DNA of 64,000 bases from Atherix ibis (GCA_958298945.1 CATQJD010000001.1:1963773-2027772); one strand, 5' to 3'. Positions 21,310-32,535 are shown, counted from the stretch's first letter. A program made the numbers and translations. Notes: a model not told the origin generated them from the letters alone.

Positions 21310-21810
21310 ATTTTCGCTAAGCGAAAGTAAACATGCATTTTTATGACCTCTTAGTTAATAATGGATTCATGTAATAATGACTAGCTGATATCAAGCCATT
21401 AAATTTACGATCATAACCGTCGACACACATGTTTACGATTATGACTATAATATTACTACGCCCATACTTAATAAATGAATTATCTTCAGGAAAACATTCT
21501 TTCTATCTGTTCTCACATCGTACAAGTGCACGCGTGCTATGGAAAAACTGATAACAAGCGAATTTCTTCAGTCTGATTTTACTCAGACTAAAGGTTTTTA
21601 GTTGCAAGTGAGACAATTAGGAAAGAACTCTATGATAATCACGTTAAAGAGTTCTGAATTATAATTGCTTCAAAATGATAAATTTCTGTATAGCATATGG
21701 ATAAGTGCAATCCATGCACTTATCATTTGTAGGACAATTTGCACATACCTAGATATATGGAATATTCTTATAAAGAAATTTGTATAAAAACTCCAGATTT
21801 TCTGAAAGCA
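21310..21810. other. Possible LTR-like non-coding sequence
   Basis: No gene. The text has hairpin-prone words (attttcgctaagcgaaagta at 21312-21331) and lies between the tandem repeat and the Gag-protease remnant. An LTR is possible but no second copy is in the window. Confidence 0.35.
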
Positions 21811-21812
21811 AA

Positions 21813-22418
21813 TCAGTTAAGATCACATTGTCGACGCGGTTGTGATATCATAATTGCCACAACTATGTTGGTAAGAACAAACCCATAATAACAGAATGTA
21901 TACTTTCTGTAGTGAAATTGGAATTTGTTGTAATTTCCGGATAATGCGACAAACGATTGGTAAATTTGTAAGTGGATCAATTTATTTTGATACTTGGGTT
22001 TTTTTGTTAGGTAGTTCTTTCCAGATAGGCTACAATTGCTAATACACGTAGGATCAATTAATCTTTTATTCTTAAGATCTACCATAATTCCAAATTTGGC
22101 AAGGAAATAGGCGTCAATAATAAGGTTCTCAACTACCGCTATAGTAAACAAAAAGGTAAACTCTTTCCGAAGATATAGTGAAACTTTAAACAATTTGTTC
22201 TTAAAAGTTGGAAGGGTACAACCAATATATACACGCAGTGATTTCTGACAAAAACGTTTTCGAATGACAGAAATGTTTGCCGCAGCGTCAATTAAAAATT
22301 GATCGAATATAAATAGAAGGTGGTTAGACTTCTGGAATTTGGAATTGGCATGGCGTAACATATATTGTTGCCTTAGGCCAAAAATTATAACGATACCAGC
22401 CAAATCCATTGCACGCAT
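21813..22418 (-). pseudogene. gypsy protease region, mutated active site
   Basis: A 201-residue minus-strand frame is the longest Pol piece of this copy. HLLFIFDQFLIDAAANISVI corresponds to the protease active-site strand, with Ala-Ala where Asp/Thr-Gly would be expected after the Asp. It continues KEFTFLFTIAVVENLIIDAY, FLAKFGIMVDLKNKRLID, the flap and C-terminal strand. The same lead-in (RLFIFD) occurs in the gypsy copy at 5342. The open frame is notable but the active site is changed. RT does not follow on the left. Confidence 0.75.
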
Positions 22419-22429
22419 TCAAAAGTTGG

Positions 22430-22745
22430 CTTTAATTTTGGGACGATTTCTGGAATGGTTAAGGTCCCAGATATTCCTCCCAAAATTATTATTTATATGG
22501 TACCTTTTCTGTAGTTCTGCTAACAACGTCCCAAATTCTATCCGCCATAGCCACGGGTTCCGTAATGTCATCTTTATCCGAGCTTGTTATGGCGATTTTA
22601 ACTACTTCAGGTAATTTTCGCACCAATGACCTCTTAATTAATAATGGATGCATATATCTGGAAGAACCCATGAAAAAAACTATTGAAAGGGCTTCTGCCA
22701 CGGAAAAAGTCGAAAGGGTTTCTGTCACCGATTTTAGAGTCTTCT
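22430..22745 (-). pseudogene. gypsy Gag capsid C-terminal fragment
   Basis: The minus-strand frame at 22489-22728 contains VRKLPEVVKIAI, then SSDKDDITEPVAMADRIWDV. The LP..V...I...D...LA.MAD.I.D pattern is the gypsy capsid end, comparable with the 4880-5155 Gag of the element at 3.6 kb. It lies just upstream of the protease piece (21813-22418), so both belong to one minus-strand element. Farther upstream, 22820-23090, there is a short Gln-rich coding-like text that may be the Gag start. Confidence 0.7.
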
Positions 22746-23133
22746 AGACGCTGTTCGAACATTCTTTCTTTACTGACCGAATGACGTGCAAAAGAGTATT
22801 GTTTTTGTTAATAATAACTTAGTAATGATAAATAGAAAAAAATTTAATAGTAAAAAAATTATTGTAATAACATGCTTCTTTTTAATTTTGGTTCCTTTCT
22901 CTGTCTTTACTAAATTGTCCTTACTTGTCTTTTATTTTTAATGCTTCTGCTGTTGCTGGCTGATTTTTCTTGATTTTACTGTGTTTTTTTTTTTGTATTA
23001 TTGCTATAGTTGATTATGTTGATATTGCTGCTGCTTTGGTTGTAACTTTTGGAAGGGTTCTGCTGTTGCGACTATGATATGGTCTTGAACCTATGATTAT
23101 TACTACTGCGTTGGAGTTTAAATTTTTTTTATT

Positions 23134-23455
23134 TTACCAGATATAGTTTAAAATGCAAATTTTCCGATATCTGGCAAAATAAAAAATAAATACGAAACCT
23201 AAATATGCAGTATTCGGTATGCTACCAAGGAAAAATAAAAGAGGTGTGAAGACGACCGTCGACGTTAGTGCGAGAGACTTAATATGGTCCTTCTCTCCAT
23301 GGCCTACTAGCAAATTCGTCCTATGGCACTCCGCTGCCATATTTGGAGTGCCAGTTTTTTTTTCGATGATGATCTCTTCAAAGCATATTTTGATTAAAGG
23401 AACCATAATTAGCGAGCCGTGTAGTCTAGGAGGTGGACCCATGAATAAAAAGTCA
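23134..23455. other. Unidentified GC-richer segment
   Basis: This block is less AT-rich than its surroundings and open in a frame on each strand (23134-23442 minus, 23219-23515 plus). I recognise no domain in either translation. It may be a decayed transposon or a small host-derived piece. Confidence 0.3.
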
Positions 23456-24410
23456 ATAAATTATAAAAACATTCTAAAAATTATTTATATTTTCACTAAA
23501 GAAAAATTTCCATAAACAAATTTTTACATGCTTATCTTTATATAATTTTGTTTAAACCCAGTTAGTTGATTTTTACGTTATAATTCAATATAAATTTTCT
23601 ATAAAATTAAATTCATTTTTGCATTAAATATTCGTTAAATATAACTATTTTTATTATAAATTAAACCTAACTGTTAAATTAATTAAAACTTTGAGAATAT
23701 AATTCATTAACCAGAAAATAAATAAACTTTATGCAATTTTTAAAAAAAATTGCAAATGACCTTTTTTACAAATATAATAATTACAAATCTATTTTCTTTC
23801 TTTGCTTCTTTTTTAATTTGAGCACAGAAGTATTTAACTTTCATTTTATATGCAATTGATATTAACATATTCTTTACGCAGCTAACACCACACACTACCC
23901 ATTAACTACTCACCAAGTCTCTCTTTTGATGGCCCAATGCCGAATGCCATTCTACCTAATGTAGAATAATTGCATAATTAATCCGGCTTTATTTTCCTTT
24001 GTTTCCACCGAATCGTACATACGTATCATGGAATGTTCTAGTAGTAGTACTACCAGAGGAAATAAACTTTCGAAGATTCCACGTATGACCTTGCTGATTT
24101 ATGCTCCACCTCTTTGAATTTATGCTAACAAACAAATCATCAATGCCATAGGCAAAGCTATCATAACACGTTATAAAAGTTCACGAAAGTCTACAAAATT
24201 GACGCGAAAATTATTTGATTTATGTTTACAAAATAAAAAAAAATTAAAATTCGATTCCATTCAATAACAATAGATTGTAAAAAATAATATAGACTGTTGT
24301 TATGTATAAATTATATTATCTAAATATAATTTTAAGCATATAAATATTAATTTTCCCTTTGGAATTCAGAAAATTTTCATTACGAAGACTACATATCAAT
24401 GGAGTTCATA
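23456..24410. other. AT-rich stretch without a gene
   Basis: Nothing recognised. The sequence is mostly A/T with long runs of A or T. Confidence 0.5.
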
Positions 24411-24412
24411 TA

Positions 24413-25660
24413 CGAGGTCTGTTCAAAAAGTATCGCGAATTTAGAATTTCCGCGGGTTACGTATATTTGATTTTAGATTTTTTGTATCGTTATATTGGTA
24501 CTCATGTCTCTCTCTTATGTCGACATGTTCGGCCATTTTGAATGCTCAGTTGATTTTTGACAGCTGCTTCGCTTGCACGTGTTTCGGCTCGTTTTCGATT
24601 TTTGCCCATTCCAAAAAATGGATCAAAGAATTTCTATCAAATTTTATGTGAAAAACAAAATTAATTGCGCAGACGCATTCCGAATGGTGACTGTGGCATA
24701 TGGTAAAGCTACCTTGGACTGAAGCAATGTTTATCGGTGGTACTAAATGTTCTTAGATAGCCGAGAAAATGTGAACGACGAAAAGCGTGCCGGACACCCG
24801 AGCACGTCAACAACAGACGAAAACATTGACGAAGTGAAGAAAATAGTATTGGCCAATCGTCGAATCACCGTTAGAGAAGTTCCTGAGGAGATTAAACATA
24901 CACATATCGATTGGCTCGTGCCGCGAAATTTGTATCAAAATTGCTCAATTTCGACCAAAAACAGAATCGCATTAACATTGCTAAGGAGCTGTTGGACCCT
25001 GTCTGCGACTACCCAAATTTGCTGCTGAGGGCCATAACTGGTGACGAATCATGGGTTTATGATTATGACGTGGAAACCAAAGCTCAATCATCCCAATGGA
25101 AGCTGCCGCACGAGCCAAGACCGAAAACGCTAAACAAAACCTTCGGTCGAATGTGAAGGTTTCGCTTAGAGTTTTCTTCGATTGCAGAGGCGTGGTGCAT
25201 CATGAGTTCTTGCCACAGGGTAGAACGGTCAATAAGGAATATTACCTGCAAGTTATGCGCAAGTTGCGTGAAGCAATCCGCCAGAAATGGATTTGTGGAA
25301 GAACAAAAATTGGCTTTTGCACCATGCTAACGCCCCTGCTCACGCATCGTTGCTTGTGCGCGAATTTTTGGCCAAAAATAACACACTAATAATGCCACAG
25401 CCACCGTATTCCCCAGATTTGCCCCCCCTGTGACTTTTTCTTGTTCCCGAAACTGAAGAGCCCCATGAAAGGACGACGCTATGCTACGATTGAGGAGATA
25501 AAGACGGCATCGAAGGAGGAGCTGAACAAGATCACAAAAAATGATTTTTTGAAGTGTTTCGAGGATTGGAGAAAACGTTGGCATAAATGTATAATATCTG
25601 GTGGGGATTACTTTGAAGGGGACAAAATAGATATTCATGAATAAATAAATAATTTTCGTA
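24413..25660 (+). mobile_element. mariner transposon, 3' end lost
   Basis: The left end cgaggtctgttcaaaaagta follows a TA at 24411-24412, as expected of a mariner insertion. A transposase pseudogene follows from 24618. The matching inverted end is not present after the stop, near 25660, so the right terminal repeat is lost. This copy is a different mariner type from those at 29571 and 59856. Confidence 0.85.
24618..25644 (+). pseudogene. mariner transposase, multiply disabled
   Basis: Mariner transposases cut and rejoin the element at TA sites using a D,D34D triad. The frame starts MDQRISIKFYVKNKINCADA. Two stops follow (after TLD and after RWY), then a helix-turn-helix region with a deletion near 24900. 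The first catalytic motif ITGDESWVYDYD keeps its Asp. In the second, LLHHANAPAH, Asp is replaced by Ala. The third motif is reached only after a frameshift in a run of seven C (about 25425-25431) and reads CDFFLFP. The C-terminal frame at 25441-25644 is intact and ends YFEGDKIDIHE. The length agrees with a normal transposase. Confidence 0.85.
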
Positions 25661-26084
25661 TATGATTTACTCATAAATATGTAGGCTGTTCAATTTATTG
25701 ACGCTTGGAGTAATTATTTGGATTACGTAATCATATACGAAAATATGACATATACGAAAATACGACATGGTCAATTAATCGAAGAACGAGAATAACGATT
25801 GCAATACAATTTCGACTGATGTCGACCGAGCTTTTGGTGGAATAAATATAGTTTGAAATAATAAATGAGAGCAATTGATAAGTATATACAATACATCTCA
25901 TTACTTTGACTACATAAATATTGTAACAAGGAAATTTTATGACAAAAACTTAAATGAAACCAGAAAAATATATGAGAGTAAAAAACCATCGGTGTTTTGA
26001 CCATGTTAAGAAATGTTGTGGCCAATGTCTCTTTACACCCCAACGAGAGTTGGGGTAGGTAACACAGAAAAGCTCTTAAATAAG
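25661..26084. other. No recognised gene
   Basis: AT-rich. The phrase atatacgaaaata/catatacgaaaatac is repeated at 25734-25765. No coding motif. Confidence 0.45.
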
Positions 26085-26097
26085 AGGATTATTGGGG

Positions 26098-26183
26098 TTA
26101 TTCATGATTTGTGCATCTCAGATTATAATAAGTTTATAAGATTATAAACTTATTATAATCTGAGACGCACAAATCATGAATAA
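26098..26183. repeat. 42-bp inverted repeat made of a LINE fragment
   Basis: The arms 26098-26139 and 26142-26183 are reverse complements with one mismatch and a 2-base loop. The right side continues as gggaacatataggtcacga, very like 55791-55811 of the jockey copy (gggaacatttaggtcacga). On the minus strand this right side reads RDLYVPFIHDLC. So the repeat is an inverted duplication of a piece of jockey ORF2. Confidence 0.8.
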
Positions 26184-26369
26184 AGGGAACATATAGGTCA
26201 CGATAGATAACTTTGCACTGAACAAAGACCGGTGCATTAACGATTTGACAGAGCATTTTTAATTAAATTGGATGCGATAGGATTTAGATGCAATAGGATC
26301 TGGCTGTGAAAGGGGTAATAAATTGATAGCCTTAGAAATAGCAGCGGCGTTTGCAACGAACATAAATAA

Positions 26370-27275
26370 AAAGTACTTTTCATTTTATTATTATATCTTT
26401 ATTCATAAGCTATAACAATAAAAACACATGTACCATATTGAAAATATAATATAATTTAACCTTAAACTTTTCCCTAATAATTTCATAAGCAAATAAAATT
26501 ACTGAGACTCTCTGAGTTTCCCACAAAATAATGATCCATCCGTTCTTTGTAGACGTAAAAATCATCTCACAAATTAAAAATTGAAACTTTTCCAAGTCTA
26601 GTAATCTGCACAATTCCCTTTGCCATTGCAAAAAAAATTTCTCCAATAATTCTTAAAATCGAATATATTTTCATCGTCGGTATTGTTTTCCTCATCATGA
26701 TTTTATTCCTTATCGAGATTATTTTCCTCGTCGCCAATTGTCATATCTTGCTAATCTAAGAAATCGATCACAATCAAAATGAGTAAAATACACTTTTTTT
26801 TGTTAAGATATCTTTATTCTTAGACAAGAAAAATACATGTACCATATTGAAAATATAATATAATTTAACCTTAAACTTTTCCCTAATAATTTCATAAGCA
26901 AATAAAATTACTGAGACTCTCTGAGTTTCCCACAAAATAATGATCCATCCGTTCTTTGTAGACGTAAAAATCATCTCACAAATTAAAAATTGAAACTTTT
27001 CCAAGTCTAGTAATCTGCACAATTCCCTTTGCCATTGCAAAAAAAATTTCTCCAATAATTCTTAAAATCGAATATATTTTCATCGTCGGTATTGTTTTCC
27101 TCATCATGATTTTATTCCTTATCGAGATTATTTTCCTCGTCGCCAATTGTCATATCTTGCTAATCTAAGAAATCGATCACAATCAAAATGAGTAAAATAC
27201 ACTTTTTTTTTTTAAGATATCTTTATTCTTAGACAAGAAAAATACATGTACCATATTGAATATATAATCTAACTT
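26370..27275. repeat. 409-bp tandem repeat, two full units and part of a third
   Basis: The word taccatattg recurs at 26431, 26840 and 27249, each 409 bases apart. Between the first two units the sequence is almost identical over more than 370 bases, including the minus-strand frame starting MEKFFLQWQREL. The third copy diverges after about 60 bases. The unit ends with a T-rich stretch. Whether this is a satellite or a duplicated transposon piece cannot be decided here. I recognise no domain in the shared 75-residue frame. Confidence 0.9.
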
Positions 27276-27970
27276 AATCATAAATCTTATAAATGTTTGC
27301 GTCATATATAATGCCAACATTATATTCTTTTTGGGTGGGTATATACAGTTTTAGAGGCTTTGTATTTGTTAAAATTACAAAATACATAATAAAACCGTTA
27401 GTGTTTTGTATATATAGAAATATTGATTCAATTCTTCAATAATAATTCTTTATATTAATACAATACACAAAATCGAGTGCAAAACCAAAGCTTTTTATAC
27501 GAGCTTGACTTTTCTACTGGAAATTTGTCTGCAGCAATTAAAATTTGCCTTGATTTTAATGGTTGTCTGGGCTAAGGGCCTTACGTTAATGTAAATAAAA
27601 TGTGGAACTACTGCTTAATCTCACTCATATATTCTATAACTTCAGAGTCTTTTCATTTAAGGTTGCATAAAAATTCAACTTTAACTTTCTTCTATCAACC
27701 TCTTCAGAGGTCTTATATCACGTCGTGGTCTTTCTTTTCCACTTTCATTATTTACAATTTTTGTATATTGTACAATTGAAATTTCCTCATTAGAAAAAGA
27801 TTAATTATTTAATATTTCATTATCAGTTATCAAAGATTTACTGAATTTACTGTGTAGACCTTCTGTAAATGACGCAGCTGCACGACCTTAATACAAAGAG
27901 TCCTCTATAATACATTTCTTCTATCACTAGGAAACTTAAATGCATAATTTTACCTAAATAACTCGATTTC
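27276..27970. other. AT-rich stretch, unassigned
   Basis: No gene supported. Its right part may be the decayed end of the minus-strand gypsy element at 27.98-29.5 kb. Confidence 0.4.
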
Positions 27971-27979
27971 TTCTAAATC

Positions 27980-29560
27980 CCTTGATTTTCAAAATCCCCG
28001 CTCGGGATATTCGTATTAAATTTTTAAACATGAATCGACTTATCCACATGTCATTTTGTCATAACACCGACCGCCAATTCCCTGACAAAATAAATCAAAT
28101 AGACCACAATATGTTCAATAATCCCCATAATCCATTTCTTATCGCAAGTCCTATAACCACTTAAGTAAACATTGTTACCTATGGATACCTTTTCCCTAAC
28201 TCTTTTACCATTACAGTTTCTAATTTGATTTTTACTTTTATCGCCTATTTCCATTTTATATCTACTAAATCTCGTTAAAAGTTCGCTCCTACAAATTAAC
28301 TCTGGACATTTTACACCAGTTGTGCAATGCAGAGCATTTATCTATGATAACAAAAATTTGAAATTTCATATTAATTTTATAATTTTTCTATATTTTCCCC
28401 GTGATTTTTTAAAAGATTTAATAAAATTTTCAGCTGCTCCATTACTTGAAGGTTGAAATGGTGGTGAAGTAATATGAATAATACTATTAGGCCTACAATT
28501 TTTTTTAAATAACTCCGATTTAAAAACTGACGCATTATCGCGCACAATGGTTTACGGAAGCCCAAATATAGCAATAATCAGGCCATTTACTATATGCATC
28601 AGTTATAATCAAAACTTTTTTGCATCAAATGGTCCTACATAATCAAGGTATATTCATTCAAACAACCTATTTGCCATAGGCCACTTCATTAATAAATCCT
28701 TGGCTTGTTCCGGTCTATTTTTTAGATAAACCTGCATAGAATTTGAAATTTTCTCTATTCCTTTATCCACTGAAGCTCATTAAAAATAAGATCTGACCGC
28801 TCCTTATGTATCTGTGGACCCCAAATTCGATGAATGGAGCTTCTTCAATAAACATCTCTTAAACTACTTGGAATCACTACTTGATACCCCACATAATTAT
28901 ATCATCCTCAACATATAATTTATCTTTTCGACTAAAATAAGGCCTTATTTCGTGATTTATTTTTTTCGGTATATCCCCCTATTAAATATTGAATAACCCT
29001 GTTCAATATACCATCTCTTCTGACTTGAGTTTTAATAAATAAACAGGTACAAAATCATCTACCCAATAAATTTATTCCGATATTCGACATAAAAAAAATC
29101 ACTTTGGCCCTTTATCGGTAATCTAGACAATCCATTAGATTTACTATTATCTCGATCCTTAATATACTTATTCTCCCCAAACAAAGATTGTAATGCTTTA
29201 TCATCAGACCTAATCATAAAAAAATGAAAAATTTTAGTTTACGAGTGAATACGAGGCGCTGAATAATTATTTCCTGTCCTTTTTAAAGTCGTGGAAATAT
29301 AACAAGTTATTATTTCCAGTCTACCATTCGTTATACGCAATATGGCTCTTAGATTTTATCCAAAACTGGTTTCCCTCTAATCTTAGCAAACGCCTCCTCG
29401 TATTCACTCGTAAACTCAAAATTTTCATTTTTAGATATTAACTTTCATAAAGGGTTGACGATATATTGTGAACAAATTTATTATCTGAACAAACTCGAAT
29501 TTTTCTACTTTCCTTAAGTACCAGAAACATTAGTGGACCATATTCCGAATTATCCTCTTT
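27980..29560 (-). pseudogene. Ty3/gypsy RNase H-integrase remnant
   Basis: Read from high to low coordinates on the minus strand: a YEEAFAKIRGKP piece from the RT-RNase H junction (about 29370-29400), an RNase H end (GLSRLPI at about 29130), and an integrase core with YLDYVGPFDAKK (about 28640), then DNASVFKSELFKKNC (about 28510-28550) and SPPFQPSSNGAAENFIKSFK (about 28410-28470). A GPY-like C-terminal region is at 28051-28254. The catalytic Asp, Asp and Glu are all visible, but in different frames and with stops between. The remnant is bounded on the right by the mariner at 29571. Confidence 0.72.
29220..29432. repeat. 37-bp inverted repeat, 139-bp spacer
   Basis: The arm at 29220-29256 (ending gtttacgagtgaatacgagg) pairs with 29396-29432 (starting cctcgtattcactcgtaaac), with a small misalignment in the A/T run. 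It lies inside the gypsy remnant and implies an inverted duplication. Confidence 0.75.
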
Positions 29561-29570
29561 GGCTATCATA

Positions 29571-30800
29571 CGAGGGTCGTTCAATAAGTCCTTGGAAAAA
29601 GATGGAAAAGAACTGTTTTTAAAAAATATTTTTTTTATTTGTCAACATAATGTCCTTTTAGCTCTATACACTTTTCCAACCGTTTTTCCAAAATTTTTAT
29701 CCCGTCCAAAAAATAGGATTTCGGAAGTTCTGCAAAATACTCATCCGTTTGAGCAATGACGTCCTCGTTGGAAGTGAACCGTCGTCCGCCAAGCCATTTC
29801 TTCAGATTGGGGAAAAGAAAATAGTCACTCGGGGCCAAATCTGGTGAATAAGCGGGATGCTGCAACAATTCCATTCTCAATTCCACAATTTTGGCCATGG
29901 AAACAACGCAGTTGTGCACACGCGCATTGTCCTGATGCAAGAGGATTTTTTTCTTCTTCAGATGGGGGCGTTTCTCTTTGATTTCCTCGCTCAACCGTTG
30001 CAATAACGACGCATAATACACTCCTGTTATTGTTTTTCCTTTTTCCAAGTAGTCGATAAAAATGATGCCCTGCGAATCCCAAAAGACCGTGGCCATCACC
30101 TTGCCGGCCGATGGCACAGTTTTTGCCTTCTTCGGAGCCCGTTCACCCTTGAAAATCCACTGTAATTGTCTCTTCGTTTCTGGAGTGTAGTAGTGTATCC
30201 TGGTTTCGTTCACAGTGACATATCGACGGAGGAATTCGGCAGGATTGCGATGAAAGAGTGCCAACATAGCCTCAGAGTCCACTACACGATTGCGCTTATT
30301 CTCCTCTGAGAGCAAACGCGGCACCCATCTTGCCGAAATTTTTTTCACAGACAATTTTTCATGCGAAATTGAAGCGACTGTACCTTGTGATATGGCCGTG
30401 GCCTCAACTAATTTGCGCACTTTAATTCGCCGATCGTTCAAAATCAGATCATGGATTTTGTCGATGATTTCAGGAGTAGACACCTCAACTGGGCGTCCTG
30501 AACGATGTTCATCTTTTGTGGATGAACGGCCACGTTTAAATTCATTCACCCAATTGTAAACCGTTACAAACGCAGGTGCAGATGTGCCATGAACTGCATC
30601 CAACTCGGCTTTGATTTCTTTCGGGCTTAAGCCTTTCAAATGGAGATGTTTGATGACAGCCCTAAACTCGCTTTTTTCCATTGTTATGCACAAATAAATG
30701 TCGTTAACTTTAATCGACGGTATAAATTGACCTACGCTATGAATCGAGCTGAAATTTTGACAGCATTTCTGTCGATAATGCTTCTTACAAAAAAAATAAT
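29571..30800 (-). mobile_element. mariner transposon with one end missing
   Basis: The end cgagggtcgttcaataagtc follows a TA at 29569-29570. The transposase frame fills 29635-30693 on the minus strand. Upstream of its start there is a short leader (to about 30800) but no inverted copy of the end, so the 5' terminal repeat is lost. The family resembles the mellifera/capitata mariners. Confidence 0.88.
29635..30693 (-). CDS. mariner transposase, open frame but catalytic Asp replaced
   Basis: This 352-residue frame is the longest intact transposon gene in the window. A second start, MEKSEFRA, lies four codons in and matches where mariner transposases usually begin. Helix-turn-helix DNA-binding regions occupy the first 110 residues (VTVYNWVNEFKRGRSSTKD, then GTVASISHEKL), followed by WVPRLLSEENKRNRV. 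The DDE domain has D in LLHQDNARVH and D in YSPDLAPSDYFLF, 34 residues apart, as in D,D34D. The first catalytic motif reads VTVNETRIHYY, with Asn (codon aac) where Asp is expected and Arg where Trp is usual. One residue is missing nearby (TPETKRQLQW). The protein could bind DNA but should not cut. An assembly error at that codon is possible. Confidence 0.92.
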   Translation of the reverse strand: MCITMEKSEFRAVIKHLHLKGLSPKEIKAELDAVHGTSAPAFVTVYNWVNEFKRGRSSTKDEHRSGRPVEVSTPEIIDKIHDLILNDRRIKVRKLVEATAISQGTVASISHEKLSVKKISARWVPRLLSEENKRNRVVDSEAMLALFHRNPAEFLRRYVTVNETRIHYYTPETKRQLQWIFKGERAPKKAKTVPSAGKVMATVFWDSQGIIFIDYLEKGKTITGVYYASLLQRLSEEIKEKRPHLKKKKILLHQDNARVHNCVVSMAKIVELRMELLQHPAYSPDLAPSDYFLFPNLKKWLGGRRFTSNEDVIAQTDEYFAELPKSYFLDGIKILEKRLEKCIELKGHYVDK

Positions 30801-30829
30801 GCTACTTACAATTTGAGACTAAATTAAAG

Positions 30830-31140
30830 CGGGATGTTATTATTCTTACAGATATCCAATTGACAACATTCGATGATGAGGTATTCATTCCTATTGAAAA
30901 TTCTAATATTTTGATTGAATAATCGAGAAAAAAGTTTTCATATAAGAATTCGATTATCAAGGGAAGCAACAAAATATTTGTAGGCCGAGATGTAATGTGA
31001 TTTTTAGGAATTAAAACTTATGTTGACTCAGTCAGTGAAAATAATTTTTTTCCACCCAAATTTGTTAGGCCCAGAAATTTTTCTTTTGCTTTAATGGAAG
31101 GGTTATGCAAGAATTGAAGCAATTAGAGAAAGATGGTACG
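30830..31140 (+). pseudogene. Unidentified degenerate reading frame
   Basis: A plus-strand frame with few stops reads LTDIQLTTFDDEVFIPIEN, then KIFVGRDVM and SFALMEGLC. I do not recognise it. It could be a retrotransposon accessory or pol fragment. No neighbouring element claims it. Confidence 0.3.
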
Positions 31141-31888
31141 AGTTATATAATTTATGCATACAATTAATTACGAGTTATATTTTGAGCAATTCTTGTACTA
31201 TACACGGTTGTTGCTTCATTACATTTAGGAATTTTACCAAATTCCAACAAATTATTGTAATTTGAAAAATAAATGTTCAAATTATCTACAATCTTTTCAA
31301 ATTAAAATAATTATAAAACATATTTTTAAAAAAAAATTTCACCAAAACCACAATAAAAACCTGCAATCAAATTCATAACAAAAGGTAGTAAATTTAAAGA
31401 AAACTAAGCAGTCTTAGTAAGCAAGAACAGAAAATCTGAATGAGTGGACACGTGGATGCCGATTCTGGACATAATCAGCGTTCATCAAAGGAAATGGGCT
31501 ATCCGATGGAGAATTGTACTATACATAAGTAGGTATCTTAAATACAAAAAAGAGGAGACCAAAATCACAATATAAAATTATGAATTTTATCATATTTAGT
31601 GCACTATTGAAATTGAAATTAAAATTATTATTATTAGTAGTATAACTTCTATTACTAAATTATATTATTAAAACTAATATAATATAAATAATAAAAATTA
31701 AAATACTAAAAATAATATTAAAATACTTCAAGAAAAAGAGAGAAAACTTTAAGCCCATCTTTTCTTCTCTGTTTTATTTTTCTCCTTCTCTTCACAGCAT
31801 GTTTTTTTGTTGACTTTTCTAGAATGTTATGGAGTTTTCATGCTGACTACTATCATGGGGTAGTTACTTTTGTGTCGTTGCCAATACA
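31141..31888. other. AT-rich stretch without a gene
   Basis: Nothing recognised. An (att/taa)-rich tract spans 31600-31730. Confidence 0.5.
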
Positions 31889-31890
31889 AG

Positions 31891-31947
31891 AAAAAAGAAA
31901 TGTATTGATAATTAAAATTACTTTGATTATCAATACATTTCTTTTTT
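31891..31947. repeat. Hairpin with a 22-bp perfect stem
   Basis: aaaaaagaaatgtattgataat at 31891-31912 is exactly complementary to 31926-31947, around a 13-nt loop. The A-on-left, T-on-right arms could form a terminator-like or foldback structure. No gene is next to it. Confidence 0.85.
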
Positions 31948-32119
31948 TCCCCACAGGTACTCGATTATCCTATAATGGGCAAAAGGAGACATCATCGTGT
32001 TGACACAAAAGGGGAACTTCAGATGTATTTTGGCCGCGGAGTGCCATGGAGCGGTTGGGCAAGCCAGGAAGAGTGTTCCCATCTAAGGGTCTCCTAACCA
32101 GGTCGTCGGTCGGCTTCAC

Positions 32120-32475
32120 CCATTTTTTTAAATAATTTTTTTTCTTCTTTTTTCTTGTATTTTCTTTTTGGTTTCCTGTGGGACTCTTTTCTCTTTTGTC
32201 TTTTCCTTTCTTTTTATTTTTTTCCTCTTTTTCCTCTAAAAAATTTAGTTTATTTTTTTTGGATTTTTTTCTTGTTTTTTCGTTTATCCATTTTCATCGT
32301 CATTCCCTATTTCTCTCCCTCTTTGAATTTTTTCTGTTGGCTTTTATTTTTATTTGTTTTGTATAATTTCTTTTTACTCGTACTTTTACTTCTTTTCCCT
32401 ATTTTATTTTTTTTTCTTCACTTTCCACTCATAGAACTTAACACCCTCGAATGTCTCCATTTTCCCCTTTATCTT
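32120..32475 (+). repeat. Polypyrimidine tract, about 350 bp
   Basis: The plus strand is almost wholly T and C here, with runs such as tttttttcctctttttcctct. The frames at 32155-32484 and 32178-32366, rich in Phe and Leu, are a consequence of this composition and not evidence for membrane proteins. Confidence 0.85.
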
Positions 32476-32535
32476 TTGCAATGATCTTTTTTGTTCATGG
32501 TGGGTGTGAAAACACATATAAGCACTAATTTGAAA

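Noticed and set aside
26370..27275. Regular repeats considered as a CRISPR array
   Set aside because: The unit is 409 bp and fully tandem, with no short repeats and unique spacers, and the host is a eukaryote.
32155..32484. Plus-strand frame rich in Phe/Leu that looks like a membrane protein
   Set aside because: The DNA is a polypyrimidine tract, and T/C codons give Phe, Leu and Ser automatically. No start context, neighbour or motif supports a gene.
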